From: Liolophura sinensis | Lineage: Eukaryota > Mollusca > Polyplacophora > Chitonida > Chitonidae | DNA length: 64,000 bases | Reading direction: 5' to 3' | Assembly: GCF_032854445.1 (NCBI RefSeq) | Contig: NC_088295.1 | Coordinates: 17,407,385 to 17,471,384 of the forward strand | In this document: piece by piece, positions 26,804 to 39,672 of the stretch | Layout: every line of letters starts with the position of its first letter | How positions within the stretch are numbered: position 1 is the first letter of the stretch | Notes under the pieces: model-generated | Database searches by the model: none | What the model saw: only the letters and a program-made list of their open reading frames with translations | What the model was told of the DNA's origin: nothing | Translations under genes and position numbers: made by a program

Positions 26804-27085
26804 GCCTCTGGATAGTGTTTTTTTTTTAATCAGATGAAGTGGTTCAGGGCTTAGAGATATCAACCCTTTCCGACCAGGCTTATACAGTAGACAGATCGAA
26901 ATTGCCAGTATTCAATAATATCTGAAAGAAATCTTCAAAGGGTGTATAGACATATAGATAAATGTTTGATGAACAGGTAGATAATATTGACTGTACGTTT
27001 GTTACGTTTACATTTACTGAAAGTGCATTATTCTTATTAATTATAGCCCAACAGTTTGCTCACAATATGACGTTCAGTTAACAAT

Positions 27086-27128
27086 CTTTATTTATTTATT
27101 TGATTGATGTTTTACGCCGTACTCAAGT
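27086..27128 (-). mobile_element. Family-1 SINE tail fragment
   Basis: tttatttatttgattgatgt followed by tttacgccgtactcaag matches the rc 3' end of family 1. The element is truncated after about 43 bp. Confidence 0.75.
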
Positions 27129-27130
27129 CC

Positions 27131-29435
27131 TGCTCTGTAATATTCCATATGATTACAGGAACCAATAAAATCTTTTTCTAATCATCAGTTGTGGCTGACG
27201 GGGTGTCAGGTGTGCAGAGATTACTAATAAGGAAGGCTAAGAAAGTGGGGCTTATATTACGAAATTCATAACTCAGCTTTAGTTGACAGTTTGGGTGAAA
27301 CATTTGCACAGGTGATGAGTATATCTGAATGATGAACAGGCGAGCCCATGGGTATTCACATACATTATCCTTATAACTTGAATTATAGAACAGGTTTTCT
27401 CCCGAATTACTTTTGGAAAATCATGACAGCCAAAAAATGGATAGACAAAACCAAGGGTTAGGAAGGGATTGGTAAGAAGTAAAGTCAGGACTCGTACCTT
27501 GATGTATTTTAGTATCTGTTATTCTGTTATTTCTGTTATTACTACAAGTGTACCAGACTAGATCCTTTGCTTTTCAGTGGGGATAATTGTGTGGAGTGGG
27601 CATTATTTGTTAGATAATAGTTAAAGGCTAGTATAGCAATTTATTCTTGGCAGTGCTTACCTTGATTAAGGCATCTTAGAACTGTTATTTAGTGTACTAA
27701 TTGTCAGTAAACTGGCTCGCTTAGATTCTGAGAAGGATCTGATTGTCACAGCGAGCCAGCACTTTGACCATCAGAGCCTTCGACGCCCCGGGTCGGCCAG
27801 TTATAAGATGTGGTATATTCTATTTTGATTATACCAGATTGTAGCGGCATTCATTTCATACAGTAAACCCAAAGATAATTTTGGGCAAAATAATAACAAA
27901 TGAAAATCTCTTGGTTTTTATCCCAAGTGGTTATGCGCACCTGCACATTTCCTTTTGTACCTGAGCTGTGGTATTATCAGCAATATCTGGGAGGTGGATC
28001 TACAAGTAGTACATATGCCCGTTATTGAACTTATATACTGAGTATAAATATGCATTTATCGGTTTTTTATGTGGTACATAGCCCTCAGAAAGAGATATTC
28101 TCTGTTATCACCCTATACAGACTCCACGTCGGATTTTAAACCTGTTCAGTCACCATCTGATATGGTTGTATGTAAACATAGCTTATACCTTCTATGCTAA
28201 ACAGAGATGTTGTCACTACTTTGATGGCACAAGTTTGAGCACGTCTGATTGTTAATGGAAAGGTCATTGACGTCGGGATGTCCTTACGTTGTTAAAAAAA
28301 GTTTTCATCAAAGTATTTATCAAAGTGGTCTAAGGCCTGACACAAACTTAAAGAATCCCCCAGTATAGTTGATGTGTTAGCAAAAGTTACAGCTGATTAA
28401 ATAACACCTTGATAACACACACAACGTCAACATAATAGTTCGAGACCCGTAAGTGCGAACTACATGTAGGTCAAGTGATAATCATTTTCCGAATCATAAA
28501 TGGTTAAACAAATATCGACTGGCCCGAACAGCTGAAATTAAATATCAGAATCAATGACTACATATCTATTCAGCCACTTGGAACATTTTCACGCATGGCT
28601 GAGTATGGAGCAAATACCTAAATAACGACAAAAGTCATGTGGTAAAGACACACGCAGATATCTCCTGAAAGCTGAGTACAAACCCACTGCTTTGATTAAC
28701 TCGAACAAATTAACTGCAGGAACTTCATGGCGTATTTAATCATATGCACTTCAGTTGACTATCTCTCTTTAGTCGTGATGAACCACTTGGTGGTGCTGTA
28801 GGGTTTTTGGCAATCTAGATCCACTAACCTAAGTCTGATTTACACCGTACTGGGACCTGAAATGTAAGTGACGAGAAAGGCATTATAAAAAAAATGGTAA
28901 ATACATTAGAACCTCTTGGTATGTACCGAGTAAAAATGGCAGCGCTGCATACATCCACTTAAATCGACCTATGGACATTTTTATGTACCTTATTCTAATC
29001 TACGCTGGGCCCAGACTAACACTGTGTAAACGGCTCCAGAAGGCCCGGCTGTAGGTTTACTTATCATTTATCGATAGTTTCTGTATAATGGCCGGTATTT
29101 TACCCTGACTGAGCATTTGTATATTAAAACAGATCAGAATTCTAAAGAAATAGAGAAATATCCCCTTGCAAGAATTTTTATCTTTTCTCTTAATCAAGAA
29201 AAGTACGAATTTAACTCATAACTTTATGAATTTAAAAAAATAATCGACAATTTATTATCAGATTTCAGTAGCTACGATAATAAAGCTTTTTCGCTTTGTT
29301 CTTTCTGTGCGTGTAATAATGTTGACCAGTGGAACGAAGCAGCAGCATGGTAACTGGTGTCACCTAATTACCTGCTGTGTCCCATTACAGCACCCATGAA
29401 TGCAAAGGTGATTGCCAGAGCCGCTAAAGGCTAAC
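27131..29435. other. Intergenic, no gene recognised
   Basis: No long frame. A 9-bp stem (ctggctcgc at 27,712, gcgagccag at 27,751) encloses a 30-nt loop. Otherwise nothing notable. Confidence 0.55.
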
Positions 29436-29439
29436 ATCA

Positions 29440-30875
29440 TTCCAAGGTGAAACTCTCATTAAATCGAGGATTTCATTATAGAAGCATTAACTCCCTTCTC
29501 AATAATGGTGTAATTCATACACAAAAAGTGTCGGAAATAGAAACGCTTCAAAGCTTTGAATCTGACCAACTTGTTGAAATTCTATTTCCTGTTGCTTCTC
29601 AGATGTGTTAAGCTAATAATTTGTTACGAACGTCATCATATTCCGAAGTAAATTGATTAGTATGGAAATAATATGACCTGTTTCATGGCTTGTAAAAGGC
29701 AATAAGGACAATACCTGAAGCTGGTCGGACGAAATATTAGTTCATACGGATGGAAACATGAAAGTCACCAACAAGACAACTAGGCAGCTTTTCGTTTTGA
29801 TCTGATTTTAAATCAGAATCCCTGCCATGTTGTAACCGTGTTCGTTTTCAACTAAAGCGACTGGTTAAAGTGCTAGGACAAAGCATTTATTCAGGAACCT
29901 TTCGTCAGTGTGGTTACCCTTGCTTTCGGGTCGTACATGGGAAGGTCTGCACTTTTAGAATGGCCGTGAGTTTCCCCCGTGCTCTGACCGGTTTCCTTCC
30001 ACCATCATGTTGGCTGAAGTCGTATTAGTGAATTGTTCTTGAGTATGATGTAAAAACACAAATGAAAATAAATAAATCAGTTTTCCACTACACTTTCATT
30101 AATAGCCTACAGGAATGATCACATGCATGGAGGAGTTCCATCTGATACAGACAATTATGCAAATATTAATATAAATTTGCAAATATGTTCTTATCACCAC
30201 ATGTCAAAATGCATATGTTAATATTTATGGTGCAGAAATTCCTAGGTCCAATGCAATCTAATATATTTTCTACGGGAGCGAACCGGTCAAGTGAAGTAGT
30301 GATCACTTCCTTCGTCTACATATTTTGTTAACTATCAGAAGAAGTTTCCAATTCGAGCTTTCGTACACTGTCTCGTCCGTTTAAATCAGTAATCACGCAC
30401 CCGTCATGTGTAACACATTCTCGTGTTCGTAATCATCCTCGAGAGATATTTCTCGCCTCCTCATACCCGGCTCTCCACTGGTTTGCTCTTTCTCTTTTTC
30501 TCCAAAGTTTATATGTTTACAGCTTCTGGTTGCCATAAATCTTAGTCAGTTGGATAGAGGCCAACTGAGTTAATTAACGCCTTACTGTCTTTTATAAAGT
30601 GTACTAGGAGATAAATCTTTCCAAACGCGTCACTCCTTTTGTGTTCTTATAAAAAAAATCTCTTCCAGTAAGTCGCTTACATAAATTCGAACTGACATTT
30701 TGAACATAAAAGACAGACGCACGGATGTATCGTTCACACTTCATTTTTCAACTCAATCAAATGTAGTCATTTTTCATTTGCCTTGGAACTACTTCTGACA
30801 AGGTCAAATGAAAAAGATTCTTTTTTTCAGATTGCGTGTAACCTAATGCACAATAGCTGTACTTCTGTTCAGACG
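29440..30875 (+). repeat. Diverged segmental duplication, copy 1
   Basis: Two collinear blocks (about 29,440-29,840 and 30,335-30,875) match 32,225-32,650 and 33,425-33,940 in the same order and orientation. Shared words include ggatttcatta, atggaaaca, agaagtttccaa, gtttgctctt and gtaacctaatgca. A SINE has since inserted in this copy. Function is unknown. One stretch on the minus strand gives similar peptides in both copies (YFR..CxNY), but each has stops. Confidence 0.7.
29856..30078 (+). mobile_element. Family-1-like SINE, diverged
   Basis: Plus-strand order: a weak tRNA-like start (actggttaaagtgctaggac), gggaaggtctgc, gtgagtttcccccgtgctct, ggtttccttccaccatcatg, cttgagtatgatgtaaaaac and an aaataaataaat tail. 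It sits inside duplication copy 1 but not in copy 2, so it inserted after the duplication. Confidence 0.75.
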
Positions 30876-31018
30876 AACGCAATTTACTTCATTGAAACAG
30901 AATCGTGTAGATAGGAATGGATAGGCAGCAGATGGAACGAGAAAAAGGCTTTAACATAGATTAGACATATTCCATCCACAATAAGTATCGGTTTACATAC
31001 AGCAAAATTGAATGTACA

Positions 31019-31223
31019 TGTATTTATTTGATAGGTGTTTTACGTCGTACTCAAGAATATTTCACTTATACGACGGCGGCCAGCATTATGGTGGGAGGAA
31101 ACCGGCACAGCAGGGGGAAAACCCACGACTATCCGTAGGCTGCTGACAGGCCTTGTCACGTACGGCGGGAGAGGGTCATTCAGTTGCGCTGGCGAGCTAA
31201 CCAACTGTGCCACGGAGGCCCCC
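31019..31223 (-). mobile_element. Family-1 SINE with internal deletion
   Basis: The rc tail tgtatttatttgataggtgt is followed by body (aatatttcacttatacgacg, ggaggaaaccgg, acccacgac). It ends in a rc head (gagctaaccaactgtgccac, then ggaggcccc). The B-box region is deleted. Confidence 0.85.
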
Positions 31224-32014
31224 GTGAAAGTATAAGTTCCCACGATAAGCCATAAGTGGTGCACATGGAACAAGGTATCACATGTAGATATTGTCTTTTA
31301 AGACGTAGTAAGTATTTTATATCAACAAATATTTATGTATGTATTATGGTTGACGGAAACCGCACATAGTTCGAACAGGTTGCTACAGATTGTAGACCGA
31401 ATTAAATGACAATTTAATTATAAGTGTTGATAGGAACAAGATGATCATAGCGTTTAATTAGGCATAATAACTTTACAGTAGACTTGTTTCAGACAAGAAA
31501 ACCGTAATGTTTTAGCTATTGTTTGCTTTACGTAGAATGTGTGATCGCCTATGTCATTTGAACAGGACAGCTTTTCTAAGGCAATGTCGACTCCAAACTG
31601 AATAAACCTGTTTTGTAATTAAACTTCTATTTTGTTCAAGTTTGGAAGGGCGAGTGGAATCAGGGCGATTTTATTAGAGTTACAATCCAGATGTTCAGAT
31701 GCTCTATTCGCCAAACAGATATTATTTCCTCCGGGTAGGATCGACACAGCTTCCTGTTCGCTCCAATTTACACGGTCTTGATTAATGTGGTTCTGATTGG
31801 AGCCATTTTAACCCCTGTAAAACAGTCTTACTTTGCAGTTTGCAGTCCAGTTAAAGTGATACGGAAAGTGAATTTATCCGTTTTGGGACACATGAGCATA
31901 TCTTGAATTTTGGAGGGAAAAAAATACGTATCATGTTTTATTAGACTTTAACAGCCTCATCAGTCAAACGTTTTTAGGCTTTTGTATTCACCTGTTGCAG
32001 TATTCTTGCCATTA

Positions 32015-32176
32015 AGGGCATCAGACACGTCTACAGTTGACGCTTGCCACAAGGTGAACAGGTGTGAGATAATTAGCTGCGGCATATGCCCTATTATGGT
32101 ATCAGACAGGTCTACAGTTGACGCTTGCCACAAGGTGAACAGGTGTTAGATAATTAGCTGTCCTATTATGGTACTC
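32015..32176. repeat. Two-copy tandem duplication, 81-bp unit
   Basis: gtctacagttgacgcttgcc and aaggtgaacaggtg occur twice, 81 bp apart, almost identical. Confidence 0.9.
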
Positions 32177-32224
32177 AACATAGTTACGCCATCACCTAGC
32201 TGTGATAGGTTAACACTCCTGTCA

Positions 32225-33940
32225 GCTGAAACTCTCCATACTTCGGGGATTTCATTACAGAACCGTTAACTGGCTTCTCACTATTGATGTAATTCACACA
32301 AAAAACGTTTCGGAAATAGAGACCCTTCAGCGTTTTATATCTCTCTGAGATTCTATTTTCGGTTGTTTCCTTAGATGTTTTCTGCCAGTCATTCTCGAGT
32401 GCGTCATTATGTTTCAGATTCAAAATTGATTCTTTAGAAATGGCCTGTATGTGAAAGGCAATTAAGGTAATACTTGTAGACGAAATCTTAGTGTATGTTC
32501 ATGGAAACATTGAAAGACAGCAACAGCACGACATACGGGCAATAGCGCTGTTAGTTAGAATGTTGCTTTGTTTTAACCTTTTTCGTTTTGAACTGATTTT
32601 CACCCAGATTCCTTCCATGAAGTGACAAGTATAACTTCGGCTTACTGCTTTACTGGAATATGTTGTTTTTAATCTTCTCATAAAGCACAACATTCGAGAT
32701 GTAATACAATGCGAATACAGCCCGCAAAATCACTGCGGACAAATATAACAACATCATGGTCGTAAAATTTGAAAACGTTGAAACAGATATTATATGAAAT
32801 ATTTTATATTACCGGTATATTTCATTGCTTTATACTTCAAGTTATATTATTTTACTTCATAGAATGATTCTCTTATTTATATTTTTTGAGAGACGGTCAC
32901 ATGATATTCCGCAAAACATGATGTACAACGTTCACGACGCAGTATCCAACGATCTCGCACTAATATTTAACGTCGATCACTTGCCTTTAGTGCACAGCAA
33001 TTATCTCCCTTAGTGCGCTGTCTAGCTTCTGCTAAACAACTGGACAGTGGATATAGTTGGTATCGACGTACAAATTCAAGGTAGGCTGTTTCTTCGGTAT
33101 AATAAAACATATGGTGCACCTTGTGGGATGCTCTCGGCAAGGTTTTTCATATAAGGCCTCACCCTGGTTGAATATCACTTCTCTCGAGCTGACAATTCCT
33201 GACATCCCATCCCACAGCATGCGCTGTCTGTATAATAATAATATTAATAATAATAATAATAATAATCATCGTCATCATCATTTGAAGACTCAAAGATAAA
33301 ATTATCTGTTTATCTCTTTTTCTCTTACATTGTCGTAACTACATGACTAAATGTCACTGAGTAATATCCGCTTTTTATTTCAGTCCATTACAACTGATCA
33401 AGAAGATCAACAATTATGCGTGAAAGGCAGGCCGTTTTTACTATCAGTAGAAGTTTCCAAGTCACGGTTCCGTATTTGAGACTGTCTGATCTGTCTAAAT
33501 CAGTCATCACGTACCTGTCATTTATAACACATTCCCGTTCTCGTAATGAGCGTTGAAGTGTAGTTCTCGCCTTCTTATACCTTGATCTCCGCTCGGTTTG
33601 CTCTTTTTTTTTCTTACGTTCATATGGTTACCTCTTCCGAATGCCATATATCTAAACGACCCACTCGGAAAGAGTCCAACTGACACAGCAAACGTTTTAC
33701 TTCTGTTATAAATTGTCCTCGGAGATGAATCCTTCACACTCCTTTTCAGCTTGTATAAAAGCCTCCTTCCATTAATTCGCCGAGAGAAATTTAAACTGTC
33801 GTTTTGTACATAAGTCTCCTAAGAATTGTTCAGTCTTCATTTTCCAACTCAATTAAATGTGGTCATTTTTCTGGTAAAGTCAACTTTTACAGTTTTTATT
33901 CAAGCTTGAAGTTAACCTAATGCAAAATAGCCGTCGCTTC
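32225..33940 (+). repeat. Diverged segmental duplication, copy 2
   Basis: Partner of 29,440-30,875. The offset is about 2.8 kb in the first block and 3.1 kb in the second, because copy 2 holds extra sequence between the blocks. A minus-strand frame at 32,196-32,423 (75 aa) lies on the first block but has no known domain. Confidence 0.7.
33233..33273. repeat. (AAT)n microsatellite
   Basis: About 13 ATA/AAT triplets, followed by imperfect CATCAT-type triplets. Confidence 0.85.
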
Positions 33941-33944
33941 TCTT

Positions 33945-34191
33945 CACGCGGCGCGCTAGCGCAGCGTAATGACCCAGAAGCCTCTCACCAATGCGGTCGC
34001 TGTGAGTTCAAGTCCAGCTCATGCTGGCTTCCTCTCCGGCCGTAAGTGGGAAGGTCTTCCAGCAACCTGCGGATGGTCGTGGGTTTCCCCCGGGCTCTGC
34101 CCGGTTTCCTCCCACCATAATGCTGGCCGCCGTCGTATAAGTGAAATATTCTTGAGTACGGCGTAAAACACCAATCAAATAAATAAATAAA
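33945..34191 (+). mobile_element. Family-1 SINE, nearly complete
   Basis: Best-preserved plus-strand copy. It has a head fragment gcgcgctagcgcagcgtaat and a B-box-like gtgagttcaagtccagct. The body follows (cttcctctccggccgtaagt, gggtttcccccgggctctgc, ctcccaccataatgctggcc, gcgtaaaacaccaatc) and then an AAATAAATAAAT tail. Only the first ~30 bp of the tRNA-like head is missing. Confidence 0.9.
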
Positions 34192-34679
34192 TCTTCACGC
34201 GGGGATAATTAGGTTCACTAAAAATGATCTTTAGTCAACTTGTCTTAAATCTGAGTGAAGGAGAGAAAAGGAACTAGAATTGATATCAAATATTCTATCC
34301 ATTCGTCAGCCAGTGTAAATATTTACTAGTAAATAGTTATTTCAATATTGAGAACATGTGGAGCATATAGTGAATATTTTTGCACGATCAATTTACTGAT
34401 GACGTGTTTCAGATAAAGAAAGCTCTGCGTCACATTGACAGGAAGAGTTTGCAAATATTGCTGTCCTACCTCAGGGGAAATTGATGCGGTTGAGAAAATC
34501 AAGCTGTTCACTTTCCGTGATAAACAGAGAGTAACCGACGTTTCATAAACTACGATGTAACAAGAATATATATTTGAGCCATTCGACATATTAACGTTTT
34601 CCTATTATCTGCACTCACAGTTCTTGGAAGCACAACAGGCGTACCATTCATGTCCTAAATAAAACCAGTGAACAAAGAA

Positions 34680-35320
34680 TTGGATCATGTGTAATTCTGT
34701 GACTATAACATCGAACATTACACTTGGAATCAGATGATACATTATTCTGAATGAATGAATGAATGAATGAATGAATGAATGAGTGCTTTGGGTTTTATAT
34801 AATTATGTGACCATACCATAGAGAATTACACGTAGAATCTGATCATATGTAATTGTGTGACATATCATCGAGCAATGTATGTAAGACGTAATAATATGTA
34901 ATCCTGTGGCCATAACATCAAGCATTTCATGTAGAATCTGACCATATGTAAGTGTGTGCCCATGACATCAAGCATTACATGTAGACTCTGATCATATGTA
35001 GTTGTGTGCCCATAACATCAAGCAATACATGCAGACACTAATCATACGTAATTGTGTGCCCATGACATCAAGCATTACATGCAGACTCTAATCATACGTA
35101 ATTGTGTGCCCATGACATCAAGCAATACATGTAGACTCTAATCATATGTATTGTGTGCCCATGACATCAACCATTATATGTAGAACCTGATCATATGTAA
35201 ATGTGTGCCCATGACATCAAACAATACATGTAGACTCTAATCATACGTAATTGTGTGCCCATGACATCGAGCATTACATGTAGAATTTGATCATATGTAA
35301 TTGTGTGAGCATAAAATAGA
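34680..35320. repeat. 50-bp tandem array
   Basis: The unit, roughly gtgtgcccatgacatcaagc followed by attacatgtagactctaatc and atatgtaatt, repeats with a 50-bp period (for example 34,981, 35,031, 35,081). The middle is most regular. The left edge is degenerate and broken by a TGAA microsatellite. Non-coding. Confidence 0.9.
34747..34781. repeat. (TGAA)n microsatellite
   Basis: About nine TGAA units inside the degenerate left edge of the 50-bp array. Confidence 0.95.
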
Positions 35321-36917
35321 TCAATTACGCTAATGTCATTTCTACTGCAATAATAGTGCGTGCCTGAAGGAGTGTTCTGCAACAGAATAACACAGGGCAT
35401 GGCTGTAATGGTTGTTTTATGACTACAGCTTTACCATTGGCAAGTGTTGCTTTTCTGGCCTATTTCTCGTGATGAGATGCTGCTTGCATTGGCTGAGCTG
35501 TTTGTCGTTCTCGACGCTTTACGTCCCATGGGGAACCAGCAAAGATGTTCCGCCACAGCTGCTTGATGTTAGTCCTTTCGAGCTAGTTCAGTCTTCTATG
35601 GTGAATACATTTAAGACAAGGATAAAAGGGTAAAATTTCTGCTGACACTGGTGAAGAGTCTTGCTTTAAAGAGAAGATAATGAGTCTTCTTGACGGATGG
35701 TAAAAAGTAAGTCAAACAGTTCCCACAGAATATGGGTCATCGAATAATTGTAAATACTGCTTTCAGCCAAAGGACCTGATAAGATAAGAAAGTGCAAATT
35801 TCAAAATCCCATCACAATTCTGTAAATTTCCAAATCAGAAGTATAAAACCTGATTGAATCACCCATAAAAGGTCTATGGCTATAAAACAGGTGGTTGAGC
35901 AGTGATAATTAAAGCGCAAATTTTTCGTTCAAACAAGGCTGTGTGTTTTTAATTTACAATATGAAGTTCAAGGTTAACCAGAAAAATATTTTTACTGAAA
36001 CTTTCATGTGTGTATTTCTGTGTTGTCAAAGTTTCGTTTGAAATAGGGTTTGTCTTCATATGTAAACGTAAACTTTATAATGATCAGTTTTGTCATATTT
36101 TGGCAAGTTCAAAACCAGTATTTCTGCTATTGTGTCAACCATCCTCAGCAGTATAGTGAACTAACGAAGTCACTGTAGAGGACAATAGTAGGCTAATAAT
36201 ATTTAACCATCTACTCTGGGTTATTATTTCAGATAAAGCATATATTTTCCATGGTATCCATTGGATATATATGATGTGAAATGGGTGTCAAATCTACTTG
36301 AAAAATGATTAGACAATGTCCATTTGGGTTTCTGTACGAATGCTTTACATATAGAGCCAGTAAGATTTCAAATGTGCAGCCTATGAATTATACAATATGG
36401 AAATTTTACACACGTCTAAACCGTCTCTTCTGTTCCCGAGCACCTGGGCATTATTAGACATCCCAAAATGTTGGTGTTTAGTAAGAGGATAATGGAACAG
36501 GATCATATATCGTGATTAAACGATGAAATTCTCTCTGTGTCCTTCATATACATTGTGGAATAAGTTTTCCAACGCCGCATAAAATCTCATCGATTATAAA
36601 AATAGGTACCACCTGGTCTGGATGAAGAAACCGACAGGCTATAGTTCATTAGCAAATCCACGGCGACGCGTGGGGCTTTCTGTGCAAGTTATCTCATAAA
36701 ACAGGTGTAACATATATGATCTCTCCAAGGTTTTACCTTGTTGAACTTGTCTTAACGGGAATTTGCATGATCAACAACTACTGTGGATACAATTTTACCA
36801 ATTCTAGCCATGCTATATTTCAATGTAGATACTGTCACTGTTATCAAGCGTAATGATAATGGCACCACCTGCATTATATTATCTACACAAAAATAAGGTG
36901 CATAATGTATAATGCAC
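35321..36917. other. Intergenic, no gene recognised
   Basis: A 73-aa plus-strand frame at 35,412-35,633 has no known domain. No repeat of note. Confidence 0.55.
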
Positions 36918-37082
36918 TTTCTCCCTGGCCGTACGTGGGAAGGTCTCTCAGCAACATGCGAATGGTCGTGGGTTTCCGCCGTTCTCTGCCCGGTTTCCTT
37001 CCACCATAATGCTGGCCACCGTCGTATAAGTGAAATATTCTTGAGTACAGGGTAAAACACCAATCAAATAAATAAATAAATA
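36918..37082 (+). mobile_element. Family-1 SINE, 5' truncated
   Basis: Begins within the body (ttctccctggccgtacgtgg) and runs to accaatcaaataaataaata. The tRNA-like head is absent, as in 5'-truncated retroposition. Confidence 0.85.
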
Positions 37083-37814
37083 TAATGCACCTTTAAACTC
37101 GCTGCTGTTTATATACTACTTCACTATGATGCTGAAATTTTCAGTACACTTGTTTTATATCCATGAAATGATGTGTGTATAGTGTTACATTTTGAACATT
37201 GACATTTTGAATACTAGTACTTTCGAGTTTATGATGGTTTGATATTTTCTTGCCCACCCGATAACGAATAAATTACTCCAAAAAATCCACCCCACTTAGT
37301 GTTCATCACCTCAACTTGTAAATGTTTTTCAAACATGGCATTTCAATATTTCACCCTGGGTTAAGCCCCTATATACCCCCGATGATTATAGGAAAGCATA
37401 GTTTTAGCACATACCAATGGTCTGTAAAGTTTATTAATGGTAGACATTCCGATATTTTATCCACTCGTAGACATGCCCCAGTTGTATGACATGGTTGTTA
37501 TATTCTTATGAAGAAGTCACGAGTATACCACTAGTATAGGACATGCTGCATAACTGAAATATGCATACAATATAACAGGGTTATAAGGGGAAATCGTGTG
37601 ACGAATTGCTTTTACAGATTTCTTATACAGGCTTCGTGTTCTGGAAAACGTTACGATAAAACTGGGAAGATAAGACTGAAGTCTCCGCTGTTTAATACCG
37701 CGCAATGGCTCAAAACATAAAACAACACACTAGATAAGTGGTAGTATACATTATCTCTTAAGTATTATCACTTTCTAACAAATTCCTCGTTGACGTGCAA
37801 CATACGTAACGCAA

Positions 37815-37911
37815 ATGGCTTTGCCCCATACTGAAGAACTTGGCCCCAAACAAACGAGAGTTGCTAATGCTAACATGAAAGACGGCGTGAGGGTATGGGT
37901 CGTGGCTGCTG
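37815..37911 (+). pseudogene. SLC16 pseudogene, first coding exon
   Basis: ATG at 37,815 opens a 32-codon frame, MALPHTEELGPK... to ...DGVRVWVVAAG. The family signature at the start of TM1 is D-G-G-W-G-W-V-V. Here the G and W positions are changed (GVRV), while the flanking D-G and WVVAAG remain. It ends at a donor G|GTAAAT in phase 1, a common exon border in this family. Confidence 0.75.
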
Positions 37912-38273
37912 GTAAATAGTCACTGGTTAGAATGATTTACCATTGACGGCACCCAATATTTTCTATACCGCCATTATGGTGAGGACATTCTTGTGAACTT
38001 TACTTCTGTAATGTGTGGCTGTTCACGAAAATATAAATCTGACATTTAATGGCCAATCAAATGCAACCTTACAAAGCAGACATCTGAATGCATTAAATCC
38101 GATGAGAAAATCTAAAACAAATCAGAAAGACATTTTAATTTACAGTTTTTTAATGATCTTTGTATAGATGTTTTTATTTGTTCTTTACCTTTAAGCGGTG
38201 TTGACCTATGAAAAACCAAAGACTTCAAAATTCTTTGACTGTGGCTTCTTAACGTTTGTCATTTTAACAGCAG

Positions 38274-38385
38274 GTACAATGTTTTTGCGCTAACCCTGGG
38301 AATGTACCGATCGTTGGGTTTATTTCTAGTCGAGCTTATGGATGTTTTTGAAACTACCACAGCACAGTCGACTACACTTTTACAG
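38274..38385 (+). pseudogene. SLC16 pseudogene, second exon (TM1 region)
   Basis: Bounded by attttaacagcag| and |GTAAGC. It encodes ALTLGMYRSLGLFLVELMDV then FETTTAQSTTLLQ, matching the TM1/loop of MCTs. Joining in phase 1 to exon 1 requires six T where five are present at 38,282-38,286, so one base is missing. Confidence 0.8.
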
Positions 38386-39201
38386 GTAAGCTAACTGAAC
38401 AAATATATATATCACCAAGTAGAAAGAATCTATTTTGGGCCTATACCTTTTCATACATAGAATTGTTATGCACCTGCAACTGTCGCTTTCCTTTAGTCTT
38501 GGTCTGAGCCTCATGAGAAGACGCGATGTTGATTTGGGGGTTTGTTGTTACTTTATAGGCATTTACCTCACCTGTTATAGAATAAAACCCTCACTCCAGT
38601 AAAAACTGACAAGAGGCCCGCTTTCACCAGTTACGTGTGACCATTTGGTAGCTATCACACTGTCGGACTTTCCTCTCCACACTGTAGTCTTTTATATTGT
38701 TGCCGTAGACATTAATGTAACTATGACCTGTTTTAGTTTTCACAGTGAGTAAAGTTCTTCCGTGAGACTTATTAAGATAAGAATCCACTTGCAGTTAGCT
38801 TACTCTGAAAATAAAATTGCACTACTCTACTTACTCCAAAAATACTGTTTCTGGTAGACACAATGTAGACATGTGACCCTTTGGGTTTACCACATGTTTG
38901 TGGTATTCCTTGAATCCGCAGTAAGTTGAGCTTTATGTAATGATTTGTGCATTTCGCGTGGCTCTTTCCTTAGGAATAGCTTTAGGTAAAATAATTATAT
39001 ATGGGTTTCTAAATATTGGAACAAAAATATTGTCGTCCGAATTTTATCAGTATCAGAGTAACCACAAACCTACTAAACACATCTCTAGGTTCTTTTCAAT
39101 TAATAATTTTCATCAAAATAAAGCGTTTTAACGGCCATAGCAGGACCCAATGGACAATAAGGTTTCAAATTGTGCATTTTTAAACTTTTAACCTTATAAA
39201 A

Positions 39202-39284
39202 CTGCGAGTACGTGCAGCAGCAGTCACAGATGGCTTTGCTAATGGATGTGCACCTTAGAGTGTGTCATTGGAAACAGAAATGTG
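39202..39284 (+). pseudogene. SLC16 pseudogene fragment (TM5 motif region)
   Basis: Reads LRVRAAAVTDGFANGCAP, a TAG stop at 39,256, then SVSLETEM. The layout resembles the MCT motif of a basic residue pair, A-x-A, G-x-A and A-G before TM5. Identity is less certain than for the flanking pieces. Confidence 0.5.
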
Positions 39285-39672
39285 ATGAGAAAATCGTGGT
39301 CTTGTGGGATAAACAGGTGTCAGGCTAAAATAGATGAACGACGCCTGGACACGCTACCTTACTCACATTATTAGCCGATGCCTTCATCTAAGATGAAATT
39401 TTTGGTATACAGTAAACGCAACAATTACAACTGTCAGCAATAAGGCTACAATTTAGGTGGCAAATATTTTGTCCCAGATATATTTTATACATGTATGATG
39501 CATATATACTTCATTCAGGTCATAAGCTTACGTGTGTCCTCGACCTTCACCCATCTTGCGTAACATTGTGTAGAGTGACATGTAGAGGCTAAATCACTCG
39601 TTTTGTACTACATCAATACAAATCTTTGTTCCAGGTGCATCCACCCAGATCTGGGTAACGTCCAGTCTATGA

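Noticed and set aside
32196-32423. 75-aa minus-strand exon conserved between the two duplicated segments
   Set aside because: The partner segment (about 29,440-29,600) shows similar residues but has stops and a frameshift, so coding constraint is not supported.
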